From Sepioteuthis lessoniana (taxonomy: Eukaryota > Mollusca > Cephalopoda > Myopsida > Loliginidae): a stretch of 64,000 bases of DNA. How positions within the stretch are numbered: position 1 is the stretch's first letter; every line of letters starts with the position of its first letter. Shown piece after piece: positions 10,240-21,599 of this stretch. Location of the stretch: NCBI GenBank assembly GCA_963585895.1, contig OY757913.1, positions 103,470,145 through 103,534,144 of the forward strand. Reading direction: 5' to 3'. Position numbers and translations under genes: made by a program. The notes beneath the pieces are model-generated. The model did not search any database. It saw nothing but the letters and a program-made list of their open reading frames with translations, and was not told the origin of the DNA.

Positions 10240-10397
10240 ATATATATGAGTTATATTTAAAAATATATACGACCGAAGAATAGTTCATGATGACAATATA
10301 TATTTTTTTTTTGACGAGACGGAGAGTATAGTAAAATTCTCCGCCGAAATAAATTTATTATGTAGACTTAACCGAGTTTGAGTCTCCATCAAATGGT

Positions 10398-10432
<35 letters not shown>

Positions 10433-10513
10433 GGGGGGTAAGTGGCAGTTTTGTCTATGAAGACAAATAGCAAGCCTTTAAAATTTGCTGCATCAGCATC
10501 TCATCTACTGAAG

Positions 10514-10862
10514 GTTTGGTTTAGTTGGTTTTGGTTTGATGGCATATCAACCATTGTAGGTTATTTAATGCAAAATCCATTTTTATACATATAAACAGTT
10601 CTATTTCAAACAGTTCAGTTTAGCATAAGTACACTGTTTTTTAAACCTATAGATAGGAACCTATCAAATGCCTCTACTCTGGGCTTGAGTGGACCTGCTA
10701 GCGATGGCAAATAAGAGAGACTTAGCATTCTCCAAAGCTCCAGCATTACTGGGGCTTCGCCATTAGACATTTTAGTGTCATATACAGGACATTCGTTGGA
10801 GGACTCTTGCCCATCTGCAGAGACACAATGTCGTATATTCTGCAGGCCCACCGGACTGGACC
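10514..10862 (-). repeat. Repeat E copy
   Basis: Reverse-oriented E: 'gatggcatatcaaccattg', 'gttatttaatgcaaaatcc', 'caaacagttcagtttagc', 'acctatagataggaacct', 'ctccaaagctccagcatt', ending 'attctgcaggcccaccgg'. Few internal units. Confidence 0.75.
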
Positions 10863-11345
10863 AATAAACTGAAGGTGTATTCAATGTACGCATAGATAAG
10901 GAGACCTTATCGGAAGCTAATTTTTCTGATGCAATAAAATGGTAATTCTTCCAAATTGTAGCCGTGTCATAACTACTGTATGGTTGCATCAGTTGGTCTT
11001 TAATGAAACTCCAGGAGAAAAAGCAAGATGAGGATTAAACAAGGATCCTACCTGCTGTTTGGAACAAAACCTAGAAGCAGTCTCCTAAAAAATAACAGCT
11101 GTACGGCCATTTAAGGCGAGAAGGCATGTTTGGCACTGCTAGAGATGCAAGGATAAACTCAGGAGCGGCATTTCCCACATGGATATAGCAGTTTTGGCCG
11201 AGTAGTAGAAACTTAGATTCATCAGCCATGTGAGGCCTCTTGATGCCGTCTTTAGACTTGCCAGAATCACTCAACGATAAAGACAGATGGAGATAGATAG
11301 ATTGAGAGAGAGAGAGAGAGAGAGAGAGAGGGGGAGAGGGGCTTG
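10863..11345. other. Unrecognised sequence
   Basis: No conserved ORF or known repeat. A (GA)n tract lies at about 11,305-11,338. Confidence 0.45.
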
Positions 11346-11607
11346 TCAGTGTACTAGAGTTCTTAGTTTATTTTAGATTCTTTGTTGAATGGCATATCAA
11401 AATTCTTAGGTTATTTAATGTAAATGCCATCCTTGTTAATCGACTCTAATGGTACTATCAAACCCATAGACAAATGAATAAGGAGTTCATACATTTACCA
11501 AAAGTATTTGACTGAAAGTGAATATCATTACGGGAACTGAATTTGAACTCTCTCACAACGATATCAAAGTCCAGCATCTTAGCCACTGGGTCACGAGGCC
11601 TCCCTTC
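11346..11607 (-). mobile_element. SINE-B, diverged
   Basis: Reverse SINE-B: tail 'gaatggcatatcaaaattc', 'ttatttaatgtaaatgcca', core 'accaaaagtatttgactgaa', head 'agccactgggtcacgaggcc'. Well diverged, so older than the copy at 1494-1738. Confidence 0.75.
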
Positions 11608-12187
11608 CTGCTACTGATACTTTGAGAATAGTGGTTATTGTGCGAGTAACACAAGCATAGACAATATTGTAACAATTTTTGAACTGGTATATTCTTCTAA
11701 GGAATCGATATCACGTTTGCTATGGCGTCAATACTGATATACAATCGCCAACCCCCTAAATGTGCTCAGATTTTTCTCTGTAATCTTTCGTAAGTAGATT
11801 CTATTTTTCCCGTTGAGGAAATCGGTGACGCCGCTACGGCTTTGTATATTCTGTTTGTTGCTGCTCAGCTAGTATACGCAACAAGGCCAAAAATTATGGC
11901 TTATTGTCAGAAAAGTCCAACTTCTACTGTCACACCACTAACATTCAAATTCTCGGGCAAGCATCTGGAAATACGAGACTTTGTTTTTGAAGCTGTCATC
12001 ATGTAGCATAACAGGAAAGTAGGATGAAATTTGGATAAAAACTTATATGTATGTTTGTATTTGGGCAGCATTTCTTCATTAGCGCATATTTCATTGAACA
12101 ATATAGACCTATTTTGTCTACATATTCTTATATATTTAGTTTCCAGTTGCCGAATTGATTTTATAGTATTCGGGGTGAACTGGCTGA
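11608..12187. other. Unrecognised sequence
   Basis: No conserved ORF beyond chance lengths and no repeat family recognised before the inverted Penelope-like arms. Confidence 0.4.
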
Positions 12188-12470
12188 TGAAACTCCCATA
12201 ACTAATTGTTAGCCAAGTACTTTCTGCACGATCTTGGACCATCATCAGGGGTGTGTATATTACAAATGCAATGAGTCTTTAGCAACTGCTGCTACTCATA
12301 GAAACAAATAAAAAGCTACAACACACCAGTATAGATAATAAGCGCTTTCAAAGAAGTAATGTACATGTAAAGGTCACATCACTTTTGCAATATACACACC
12401 CCTGATGATGGCCCAAGATCGGGCAGGAAGTATCCGAACAACAATAAGTTAAGGAAGTTTTGTACCATAG
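12188..12470. repeat. Inverted pair of Penelope-like ends with hammerhead-like cores
   Basis: A left arm read on the minus strand (about 12,272 to 12,188) and a right arm read on the plus strand (about 12,381-12,470) align over roughly 85 bp: 'aatatacacacccctgatg', 'atggYccaagatcg', 'aagta'. Each carries CTGATGA (12,242-12,248 on minus; 12,402-12,408 on plus) followed by a hairpin and GAAA (degraded to GGAAG in the right arm). Inverted terminal repeats with hammerhead motifs are a known feature of Penelope-like elements. Confidence 0.5.
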
Positions 12471-13017
12471 CAAGATACGGCTATGTGTGAAATCGACATA
12501 TAATGTTCATATATATATATACATATAATATATATATAAATATAGAACATAGGAATATCGAAACACGAAAAACACTTACGACTTCTTAGTTCAGGTACAA
12601 AACTTTTTATTACCTTTGAGTTTAAAGGTTCTTCGACATAAGGAGACAGATACACATTCTTTCTATTCTGGCTTTTTCATCTGCACCACCCATGTCGTGC
12701 GACACCTGCCCAAGGCTTCCGCGAGCAAGCGAAAGTCAACCGTCTTCTCCCGAGGTAGCTCTCAACTCCACTCGCTGACTTTTTTTAAAATCCCCAAATC
12801 CTCCGTACGCTTCCGATGCGTGACGTCATTTGCACTTGGTAGCCCCGTTTCCTATCTAGGCTATTGTGACATCTCTGAGTAACACGTCTGCTCCACGTGC
12901 GCGCGTGAACACCTGCGTTAATGTTGCCCCTAAGTAACCCATGCACTGAGTCGAAAGGTTCTCAGCCTAACTAAACCGAAAGGCATAAAAAGAAATCCCT
13001 CGGCCATTATATTACAG
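12461..13017 (-). mobile_element. CRE-containing LTR-like repeat, copy 1
   Basis: Minus-strand start 'tgtaatataatggccgag', then a consensus CRE, TGACGTCA (12,821-12,828), a poly(A)-signal-like 'aataaaaag' near 12,605, and the end 'gtgtttcgtgtttcgatatt'. TG at the 5' end, a CRE and AATAAA are LTR-like. No coding region is attached, so it is probably a solo LTR. Other copies: 16,050, 23,754 and 42,451. Confidence 0.55.
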
Positions 13018-13116
13018 TTTCATCAGCCAATTTTCACCGGATACTATAAAATCAATTCGGCAACTAGAAAGGAAATACACAAAAATATGTATACAAAAGA
13101 AATCTATATTGTTCAA

Positions 13117-13120
<4 letters not shown>

Positions 13121-13184
<64 letters not shown>
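13121..13184. repeat. (TA)n microsatellite
   Basis: About 32 uninterrupted TA units. Confidence 0.95.
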
Positions 13185-13187
<3 letters not shown>

Positions 13188-13828
13188 GGGTGCTTTGATT
13201 CAAAAAATACTTTTATTATCATTTTTCCGAGTAGGCTCTGGTGAGTTCAAGTAGCATCCAAATGAAACCCTTGGTTATTTGACCCACACAAAGAACAGGG
13301 ATGTAATCTGAGTAATTTATCATGGTCAAATCATGTTGGCACCGGTTTTATCGGTTAAACGAAATGACCCCAAGACCTGAGTAAACATGAAGCTAGCAGA
13401 GGAAAAGAGATACAGGAAAATGATCATGCAATTGCTGTCTCTCGAATCTTCTGGAAATGTATAGAAATGAAGAAGACACTTAGTCCAAAGAAGACACTTA
13501 GTCCAGCGATGGATATAAGAATAGGTCCCATCACAGTAGGAACGGAAAGTAGCTTCTGACTGGCAGAGTAGAAATATTGTGAGCCTAAATGTCACAGTCG
13601 ATTTTTTTACATCCAAAATTAAAGAAGAAGCAACCAGTTTCAAGGAAGACTACGATTGACATCTTTTCGGTACCCCGGCATTTTTTCGGCAACCACCTCC
13701 AGAGCAGTATCGTCACAATCATACAAAAATGACATACAATTGCCAAGTAGTGACAATGCAGATATAAACGTTGTGATAATGCGAAAAAACTGTTTTCATA
13801 GCTGAAACCTTGCTCTATACAAACGTGT
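13185..13828. other. Unrecognised sequence
   Basis: A 105-codon minus-strand frame (13,326-13,643) shows no recognisable domain and is probably chance. A short direct repeat, 'gaagaagacacttagtcca', occurs at about 13,468 and 13,488. Confidence 0.4.
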
Positions 13829-13850
13829 AATTGTTTTCTGGTGAAAATGG

Positions 13851-14439
13851 AGGTGCCCGTTGTCTAATAGTTATCGTAGTAGGAAATGGACACGGCGACA
13901 CGAGTTCAAATCCTGGACGAGACTGACTGCATTTCACATCGCATTAATACCCTTGGGAAAGATATGAAGAAGATTCCTTGTGGCGAACGTGCTGGACAGT
14001 AACATCATAAGTGAGTTCGAACTCCAGTTACGCTATAACGTTCACTTTTGAACAAATACATTTGCTAAACGTGTATCCCCAAGTTATAGCTTAAATAGTA
14101 CCACAATTGTTTTTCTTCACGCATGGTTTGGTATAAAGTTAACCACAAATGAGGTGCCCGTGGTGTAATGGTTATCGTCGCAGGAAATGTACACGGCGAC
14201 ACGAGTTCAAATCCTGGACGAGATTGGTTGCATTTCACAAAGCACTAATACACTTGGGAAAGGTATGAAACCGATTATTCTCCCTTCAGCTATGGGTAAA
14301 TAGTAGGACAGACTATGTTCTTCAAACTTGGTGAGGCAACTAGTATAGGAGAAGGAAAACTGAATTCAAACATGTTAAACTTTGCTTAAAAATTGATCTT
14401 GTGTAATATCCTGCCCGAGCGGAGGGGTTGGTAAATATG
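13851..14439 (+). mobile_element. Composite SINE: A head - B - full A
   Basis: 13,851-13,972 is the SINE-A head and core, 13,973-14,150 a SINE-B with a damaged head, and 14,151-14,439 a complete SINE-A starting 'gaggtgcccgtggtgtaat'. The 12-bp word aattgttttctg lies outside the whole block (13,829-13,840 and 14,440-14,451), and no duplication is visible at the inner junctions. Either a trimeric transcript was retroposed as one unit, or later insertions lost their duplications. Confidence 0.65.
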
Positions 14440-14494
14440 AATTGTTTTCTGATGATATTTTCTAGTTTCCGTTTTTTTTTTGGGGGGGGGTCTA

Positions 14495-14690
14495 TATATT
14501 TGATGTCATATCAATTTTTGTTGGATAACTCATGCCAATGCCATCTTTTGTAGAAGTGATACTATTTAATCGATAGCTGGTGATAATAATGGGTTTTATA
14601 CATTTCCCAGGGATATTAGTCCAAAATTCAAAGTAATTGCGCGACTTCAGTTCGAACTTGCTTACTAGTATGTCACAGAGCAAAACGTTA
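14495..14690 (-). mobile_element. SINE-B, diverged
   Basis: Reverse SINE-B: 'gatgtcatatcaatttttg', 'tcatgccaatgccatc', core 'tttcccagggatattagtcc', 'gcgcgacttcagttcgaac'. The head is incomplete. Confidence 0.65.
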
Positions 14691-15023
14691 GCAAAGAGGT
14701 TTCGTGGACTCTTGTTGTTTCTGTAGAAATAAATAGATTTTATTACTTTCAAAGCAATTTTAGTTTAGGCGAAACATATGCCAGAAGCCCCCGGGACAAA
14801 GAATATAAGATGAAGAAGTGCACTTTAAGAAAAACTCAGTTGTATTCGAGGTAATTATGCATTATAAAAGATTAAATAGAGGTTTATTTATATATGTATA
14901 TATATGTATATATATATATATATAATGCACTTAACATGATATCGATTTCGCTTTGTTCCATATATTTTTGAGAATGACAGTGAACCGATTTGCGTATAAA
15001 CAGGTACACACACACACACACAT

Positions 15024-15067
<44 letters not shown>

Positions 15068-15540
15068 ATGTTAAACATAATTTTATGTATGTAAATATTA
15101 TTATGACCTACGTTTTTGATACAATTACAGGCGTACACTATATATATATGTATAAATATAGTGTAGGAATACGTACAAAATTCATAAAAGGTCTGAGAAT
15201 CTTTTGCAAAGTGACGTTCATAGGCATTTTTTTAGAACACTGGAAATTACATTTCCTTTGAAAATTGTATTTATAACAATACGCATTACAAGATAAGATT
15301 TTTTTCACATCAAAACACGAGTTTGCTTTTCAAGCCAGTGTAAAACACGGATAGCATTCTTTTTTTTGTTTTTTTTTTTGTTTTCAAACAGAATACTCTA
15401 TTCAATGTGACATACGGAGTATCCCTTTCTGTAGCGGTATTAACCAAAATAGAAATCTATCTGTACATCTGTCTCTAAACGTACCATTTTCTCAATATCT
15501 TTTTATCTCTCAATCTCCCTTTCTCTCTCTTTCTCAATCT
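14691..15540. other. Microsatellites and unrecognised sequence
   Basis: (TA)n and (CA)n arrays at about 14,888-15,066 lie within unrecognised AT-rich sequence. Poly-T tracts occur near 15,360. Confidence 0.45.

Positions 15541-15543
<3 letters not shown>

Positions 15544-15614
<71 letters not shown>
15544..15614. repeat. (TA)n(TG)n microsatellite
   Basis: TA array of about 50 bp running into TG. Confidence 0.94.
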
Positions 15615-15659
15615 AATAACAGGTATTAACATATTAAACAACTATTAATTCAATAATTA

Positions 15660-15937
15660 CCTCTTCCACCAACCCTAACAGAATGAGCCAATCCCATCTT
15701 AAAAACACACGTTAAATAAATATAAATAAAACTTACAGCAACAAACAACCTAACTCAATCCCTGAGGATGACCCGTCAAATGATCGAAAACGCTTGGGCT
15801 AGTATGGGACACTTTTTTCACCATCTTGACCCAGACGTAATGAAAATAACGAAAAGACTCAAACGTTTTCACTTAAAAATTTTGAAAAGAAAACAATCTA
15901 CCACCTTTAACAAAACATGCTTAAACAGACACACATA
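15660..15937 (+). mobile_element. Penelope-like fragment with degraded hammerhead core
   Basis: CTGAGGA (15,762-15,768) is followed by a weak hairpin and 'gatcgaaaacgc'. The GAAA box carries an extra A and helix II is damaged. As in the other Penelope-like pieces here, the segment ends a short way downstream in a (CA)n(TA)n array (15,938-15,991). Assignment rests on this motif and its context only. Confidence 0.35.
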
Positions 15938-15941
15938 CACG

Positions 15942-15995
<54 letters not shown>

Positions 15996-16049
15996 ATATA
16001 ATTGCGGAAAGATTTTTTTTATATTATCATTTTTCGTTGGTTATAACTT

Positions 16050-16486
16050 ATCATTCGGGTTAGTTAGGAGCACAAATTAAGTGCATGTGTTCACGCTCGC
16101 GTGGGGAGGATGTGACAATCACAGTGGTCATAATAAAAACCCCGGATAGGAAATAGGACTGTGATGTGAATGACGTCATGCCCAGAAGCGACGGGCTGGG
16201 ATTCTTGGGTATTTTGAAAAAAAGCAGTTAGTTGAGATTTGAACCTAGACGAGTCTAGTTGTTTGCTACGGGGTGTGCGCGCGTTGGTTGAGAGCTGACG
16301 CTGGACGAACAGTCAGCATAACAAAAATTGTGTCTCTCTCTCCTCGTGTTGAAAACCTAAGAGTCAAGAAGGTAATAAAAGTTTCGTACCTGAACCAAGA
16401 GAGTCGTCAGTGTTTCGCGTATTTCGGGATTCCTATGCATGTGAACGTTTTACATATCTGTATATTTCACGTATTCGTAGATTATG
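16050..16486 (+). mobile_element. CRE-containing LTR-like repeat, copy 2
   Basis: Diverged copy in + orientation: 'gttagttaggagcacaaat', CRE TGACGTCA (16,171-16,178), 'gaaggtaataaaagtttcg', 'gtgtttcgcgtatttcggg', ending at a long (TA)n. The first 50 bp are too diverged to place the 5' end exactly. Confidence 0.5.
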
Positions 16487-16487
16487 G

Positions 16488-16546
<59 letters not shown>

Positions 16547-16632
16547 GTTATTCTTAGTTGTCTTTCGTTACTGTGTGTTTATGTTTTTGGACAACCACAC
16601 AGACATACAAAACATTATATATATATATATAT

Positions 16633-16678
<46 letters not shown>
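16487..16678. repeat. (TA)n and (TA)n(GA)n arrays
   Basis: TA at about 16,487-16,543 and TA/GA at about 16,617-16,678 are separated by 70 bp of non-repetitive sequence. Frames across them encode only Y/I and R/E runs. Confidence 0.93.
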
Positions 16679-16681
<3 letters not shown>

Positions 16682-16761
16682 AGACTTTAAATGTCTGTAA
16701 AAAATCTCACCTGTAGATATTTTTGTGAAACTTCGGGTCGTCTTAATTCTTGTAATAATGC

Positions 16762-16987
16762 CGTGTCCTCGTGTTGAAATTGCTAAAGGCCTGGACTGCG
16801 GAATCGTTGTGAGTTCGAACTCCAGTCGCTCTATTATGTTCACATTTGGACAAATACACTTGGGAAATCTATAAGCCCTATCATCCCAGCTATGGGTTAA
16901 GCAGCATCACTGCTGTTCTTCTTGAAGCATGTTTTGGCATTAAATAAACCACGAAGTTTGATATGCTACTAAACTAACTAACTAAAC
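16762..16987 (+). mobile_element. SINE-B copy
   Basis: Head 'cgtgtcctcgtgttgaaatt', 'ggactgcggaatcgttgtg', core 'caaatacacttgggaaatct', tail 'ttggcattaaataaaccac' and 'gatatgct'. It lacks part of the segment after the A box. Confidence 0.78.
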
Positions 16988-17690
16988 TTGTTATCATGTA
17001 ACGTTCTTGAATCTTCAAAATTAAAAAAATAGCCACTACAGTTGACTCTGTTAATCACATACGAAAATGTCTTATTCCAGACTGTCTCAAATCTGGTAGT
17101 TTGACGTAAACATGCAGAAAGTAAGATATTATAAGAGTCTATGAATCAATCTCGCTTGCCGCTATAAAGATAAAGCCAACCCAACCTGATCAACGTCTTA
17201 ACCAAGTTGTCACTTAGAATTTCGAATCTCAACTGCCTTCACAAAGGCCGATCCCGTGAATTTAAAATGATCTTTTATTTTATAATCTATCATTGCATCA
17301 TACGACCATAAACTTGTATTTCTCACCCATATGACAAATACTTGATTTGTTTATGTTCACTATCCTATCTAGAATTATTTTGACGTGAGGTGTCAAACCT
17401 GGTCACCACAGTAATCTACAAAACTATCTGTCAAACCAACAATTTGCCACCCTCAATTCCTTGGACATGAGCAAGCATATGACCATATGCGAACAACTAA
17501 ACTTACACCCGACATTCTTAGCTAACTTACAATGTTACCAAATACATCAAATAACTAATATAATTTATTAATCGCTCTAATTATATTACAATTACAATTT
17601 GGCATTGCTATAAATTTTTGTGCATAGATCGCAATATTTAAGTTTACTAGTTGTGACTGTTGTACCAGTGAATTATATATATATATATAT
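16988..17690. other. Unrecognised sequence
   Basis: No ORF of note and no known repeat until (TA)n at about 17,672-17,694. Confidence 0.4.
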
Positions 17691-17691
17691 A

Positions 17692-17944
17692 TATACCAAC
17701 CTTTTCGCTCGAGCAGGATGTGACTCAATTTCACTTTTTTAAGTGGCGTCTATCGAGTTTAAATTCAGAGTGTTTCATCTCCTAGACCGGTTGCCGTACG
17801 AAGGTAAAAGAACACAGTCTCCCCTACTATTTACCTATTGCTGGAAAGAGAATAATTGGATTCCCGCCTTTCCCAAAGGTATTAGCACTATGTGAAATGC
17901 AAACAGTCTCCTCTCGGATTTGAACTCTGGTCACTTAATCCATA
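17692..17944 (-). mobile_element. SINE-A, head missing
   Basis: Reverse SINE-A from 'ttttcgctcgagcaggat' through 'agagaataattggattcc' and core 'tttcccaaaggtattagcac' to 'ggatttgaactctgg', where it stops at the start of a SINE-C. The missing head suggests truncation or replacement at that junction. Confidence 0.75.
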
Positions 17945-17954
17945 CCAATCGGCC

Positions 17955-18195
17955 CATTGTCTACTGGAAAGAGTGTTCGCCAATGACGCCGGAGACATGG
18001 AATAAATCCCATGTCTAGTCATACCAAAGAGTCAAAAAATGCTACTTGATACCTCCTTGCTTAAGTTACAACATTATACGGTAAGGATCAAGGGTAAAGT
18101 GGAGCAAAGCAGGGAAAGGAATAGAGCCCTCCCCTACATATCGGTGTAGTAGCTATTGAAAAGGAAGCATTCTGGTCACCAACGACTGACATCAC
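17955..18195 (+). mobile_element. SINE-C copy
   Basis: A-box region 'tctactggaaagagtgttcg', B-box-like 'gaataaatcccatgtctag', then 'tcataccaaagagtc', 'ttgcttaagttacaacatta', 'ggtaaagtggagcaaagc', 'cccctacatatcggtgtag'. Tail ends about 'ctggtcaccaacgactga'. Confidence 0.75.
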
Positions 18196-18800
18196 CAAAC
18201 TTACTTAATAAATTAAGATAGATAGATTGATAGATATTCATACGGTTATGAAGATCCTTTAAAAGAAAATAAAAACCTCAACATCTGTCTGGCCAGTACA
18301 AGCTTTTAGCGTTCTTCTATGTTTCACGATTGTTTTCATCCAATCGTTAAACTGACAATAACACAAAAAAAACTAGTACTTACCACTTTTGATGTCGATG
18401 ATTTTTAGACTCTCCTAAAAAAGCTGTTTTTACAACAGCCTGCATATGAAAATTGGCTCTATTTGTAAGAAAGAAATACAACATAAGTCTCATCCGTCTG
18501 AATTTTTGAGACGAGGCTTGCTGTATATAATTTTCTTTGTGATTTTTATCCTCATCTTTATTGGGGTAAACTGAAAAACAACGTTTCGGCCACTGAATTA
18601 TCTGGCTTTCTATACTCAGATAAACAAAGAACACCTGAGTAAGGCTAGATGGTGAACCGGCCAAGATGTTCTGTTTCAATTTACCACGATAAAGATGAAG
18701 GCAACAGTCCGAAAAATCACTCCCAAAATAATAAAACATAAGTCCTATCATTTAAAAAAAAGTATCATCTATTTTTCTTAAATAATATTTATATATATAT

Positions 18801-18835
<35 letters not shown>

Positions 18836-19160
18836 GAAAGAGAAAGAGAGAGTGAGTGATAGGTGTTTATAAAAGGAAACGGTAGTTGAAGTAAGCAAAA
18901 TATATTCCGTTAGTCAAGCATCATCATTTTCTCAGACACATGTTGTCACTGTCAACTCGTTAATCTATTCACGGTAATATATAAAAGGGTATGAGGAATT
19001 GGAAATAGCTGAATGTGTAAACGTTAAAAAAACCCTGGGATCATCAGCATTGGAGAAGGAAATGGGGCGTGTTAATAATCTTCACCACTGAAGTCCACAG
19101 AAATAAATGAGGAAGGGAGATCAAATTTACTAATTCAACAGCAGAAATTTGAAAAGAAAT
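18196..19160. other. Unrecognised sequence
   Basis: It contains (GA)n at about 18,805-18,842. A 123-codon minus frame (18,380-18,751) has no recognisable domain. A minus-strand 'ggccgaaacgttg' near 18,590 recalls Penelope-like ends but has no CUGANGA box nearby. Confidence 0.4.
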
Positions 19161-19163
19161 GAG

Positions 19164-19344
19164 GAAAAAAGGTTGAAAATCATTAAAGAAAAACTGTATG
19201 TTACGCTAAATATTTGTGAACGGAAAAAAAGTTGAAAATGATATCAGGAAAAAATGCTCTTTATGCAAATCTCAGTGACCAAGAAAAAAAAGTTGAAAAT
19301 GATCACAGAAAAACGGCACTTTATACACAGTCTCAGTGACCAGG
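19164..19344 (+). repeat. Minisatellite, period about 60 bp
   Basis: Three imperfect units share 'aaaaaagttgaaaatga' and end with forms of 'ctcagtgaccaggaaaa'. The last two units are closest, and the first has decayed. Confidence 0.7.
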
Positions 19345-19639
19345 AAAAAAGAAGACATCTTGAGGTTAGCACTAAAATTCTATCATATTCTGAGGGTGCA
19401 AATTGTTTAATCGAGTATCTAATTTTCGGCAATGAGATATTTGGAAACTTTAGGAATACATTTAAAATGTTTTAGAAAAAATGAGTCATTGTGATTGTCA
19501 ATATCATACATTGTTTCTTTTGGAGCCTGCTGAGGGGAACAAGAATTTTTGTGACAATCAAACATGGGGTTTGTTTCATTTCGGGCCAATGCAGAAAAAT
19601 TGACTCCATTCAAACCTGACTTGGTATTCCGCCATATAA

Positions 19640-19835
19640 ATAACATATCTTAAAGTGATGTTCTTGTATGGACCTTTTCACATGGACACGCCAGTATTGA
19701 CAGACCATGAACTTATCGACAACAGATCCATGCGGACAAAGGATGTAATTTGGAAGACCTGCCGGGGCAATTGATGATAGGGACGGATAGAAAGAAAGAT
19801 TCAAGGAAATCCGTGCTAGCAGCGTGACTTGATGA
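19640..19835 (+). pseudogene. Non-LTR pol C-terminal fossil
   Basis: 'gaccttttcacatggacacg' (a TPSHGH-like block), 'ttggaagacctgccgggg' (LEDLPG), 'gatgatagggacgg' (DDRDG) and a terminal 'cgtgctagcagcgtgac' followed by 'tgatgatg' match the end of the LINE pol seen intact at 29.27 and 62.33 kb. Frameshifts throughout. Confidence 0.6.
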
Positions 19836-20283
19836 TGAACTTGTTTCTTTCTTATAATCGTAGCAGCAGTCATCACAGTCATCTTAAAGACATGCCGCTG
19901 GCATAGATTTCTGTCTCTCTTTCTATCACAACATCATCCCTATCGTCCATTGCTCATAAGGTCAACTAGATGGTACCCAGCATCCGCACAAAACTGACGA
20001 ACGTTAATACTTGGAGCTGGCAAAAAAACTAGTTTGACATTTTTTTCGGAATCCATATGAAAACCACGCTGAGTCCGTCCATATTGCACCACTGCTCAGT
20101 ATTTGTTGCGGAAACTTTATAAAAATATTTCAAAAGATGGGTGGTAGTGAATATACAACTGCTGTTTCGTAGGTGGCTACTATCAGGATTCGTTCAAAAC
20201 AACAGGAAACTTTCTGATGTACGATGGCAGGTTGAAGAGTTCATTGTCTGGCGTCATATATGATGATACAAAAATATAAAAAG

Positions 20284-20523
20284 TAGAGTTGGCGCTGATA
20301 GTCCAAGACGACCCAAAGGATCACTTTTGAAAAACTACCACACCAAAGTATAGAAGAAGACGCTATTGCTTTCTCAAACTTGGCCCATTTTACCCTTGAT
20401 GTGTACCTTAAGATGCTGAATGATAAGCAAGGAGGTATCAAATACAAACTTTTGAGTCTTTGGTATGGTTCGACCTGGGATTGAACCCTGGTCTCTCGCG
20501 CATTTGCCCACTAGGTCGATGAT
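20284..20523 (-). mobile_element. SINE-C copy
   Basis: Reverse SINE-C: 'gagttggcgctgatagtcc', 'acttggcccattttaccctt', 'aagcaaggaggtatcaaat', 'gtatggttcgacctgggatt', B box 'gggattgaaccctggtctc', 'cccactaggtcgatg'. Confidence 0.82.
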
Positions 20524-20559
20524 TAGTATTAGATAGGAGCAATAGAAATTAAACATCTT

Positions 20560-20778
20560 TGTTGGGGGATAATGCTTAAACGCTGGGCTGTGGAATTATT
20601 GTACGCAAGTTCGAACTCCAGTCCCCCTATTGTGTTCACTTTCGGACAAATACCCTTGGAAAAGGTATTAACCCCTTTATCCTCCAATCTATGGATCAAA
20701 TAGTACCACTACTGTCCTTCTAAAAGGATAGATTTGGCATTAAATAACCCGAGAAGGCTGATATGCCATCAAATAGAA
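20560..20778 (+). mobile_element. SINE-B copy
   Basis: 'gggctgtggaattattgtac', 'gcaagttcgaactccagtc', core 'caaatacccttggaaaaggt', tail 'tttggcattaaataacccg' and 'ggctgatatgccatc'. The first 20 bp of the head are damaged. Confidence 0.8.
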
Positions 20779-21103
20779 AACATTCGACTTCTTACATATT
20801 TTTGTTGTATATATTTATTTATAAACACAATGGTTATAATTGACAAAATTTTCAAAAGAATTTAAAGAGAAGTTTGAAAAGATAAAAAAGTTATGATTCT
20901 AAACAGATATTTAGGAATTAATCAAATTTCCGCATTGCATAACTTATAAGAGGTTGATATGCCGTTAAACGATTAAAATAATAAAAAAATATGAATGAAT
21001 TATAACAAAAACCTGCACTCTTATATGTATTATCCCGGTCAGCAAAACTTGCAGATTGTAGATTTATACCTAGTAATAGGGAAATAAACTCTCTAAAAAA
21101 GTG

Positions 21104-21514
21104 TTGGTTGGTTGGTTGGTAGAGTTTTATGGCGTATCAACTTTTGTAGGTTATTCAATGCCAAATCCTGTTTATACAAATAATCAGTTCTATTTCAAAC
21201 AATTCAGTTTAGTATAAGTATAGTTTTTGTCAGCACACAGTTAAATGCCAAAACAGTTCTATTTCAAATAATTCAACTTAGCATAAGTACGCACTTTAAT
21301 TCTAATTGACCCATAGATTGGGCTCTTTCTGATGCTACCACTCCAGGCCAGCGTGGATCTGGGAGTAATGGAAATGAAGGGTTACTAAAGCTCCAGCATT
21401 ATTGGAACCTCACCATCAGATAGTTTAGTGTTATATCAAGGAGACTTGTTGGGGGAGTCTTACCCCACTGCAGAGGTGCAGTCAGTATATTCTACAGCTC
21501 CAGCCGACTCTGCA
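21104..21514 (-). repeat. Repeat E copy
   Basis: Reverse E: tail 'ggcgtatcaacttttgtagg', 'caaataattcaacttagc', 'acccatagattgggctct', 'taaagctccagcattattg', ending 'tctacagctccagccgact'. Confidence 0.75.
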
Positions 21515-21599
21515 AGAAAGGGAATCTTCTGTGTAAGACTCTAAATTGTTGAGGCTCTTGTTCTTGAGGACTGTGAAGTTTGGATTACAGCTTCATTCC

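Noticed and set aside
14160-14225. Possible tRNA gene
   Set aside because: It is the SINE-A head, present many times with the same downstream core.
16273-16690. Overlapping plus-strand frames of 68-94 codons
   Set aside because: They translate (TA)n and (GA)n arrays and the CRE-LTR; no domain.
18380-18751. 123-codon minus-strand frame
   Set aside because: No domain, biased to F, Y and L; consistent with chance in AT-rich DNA.
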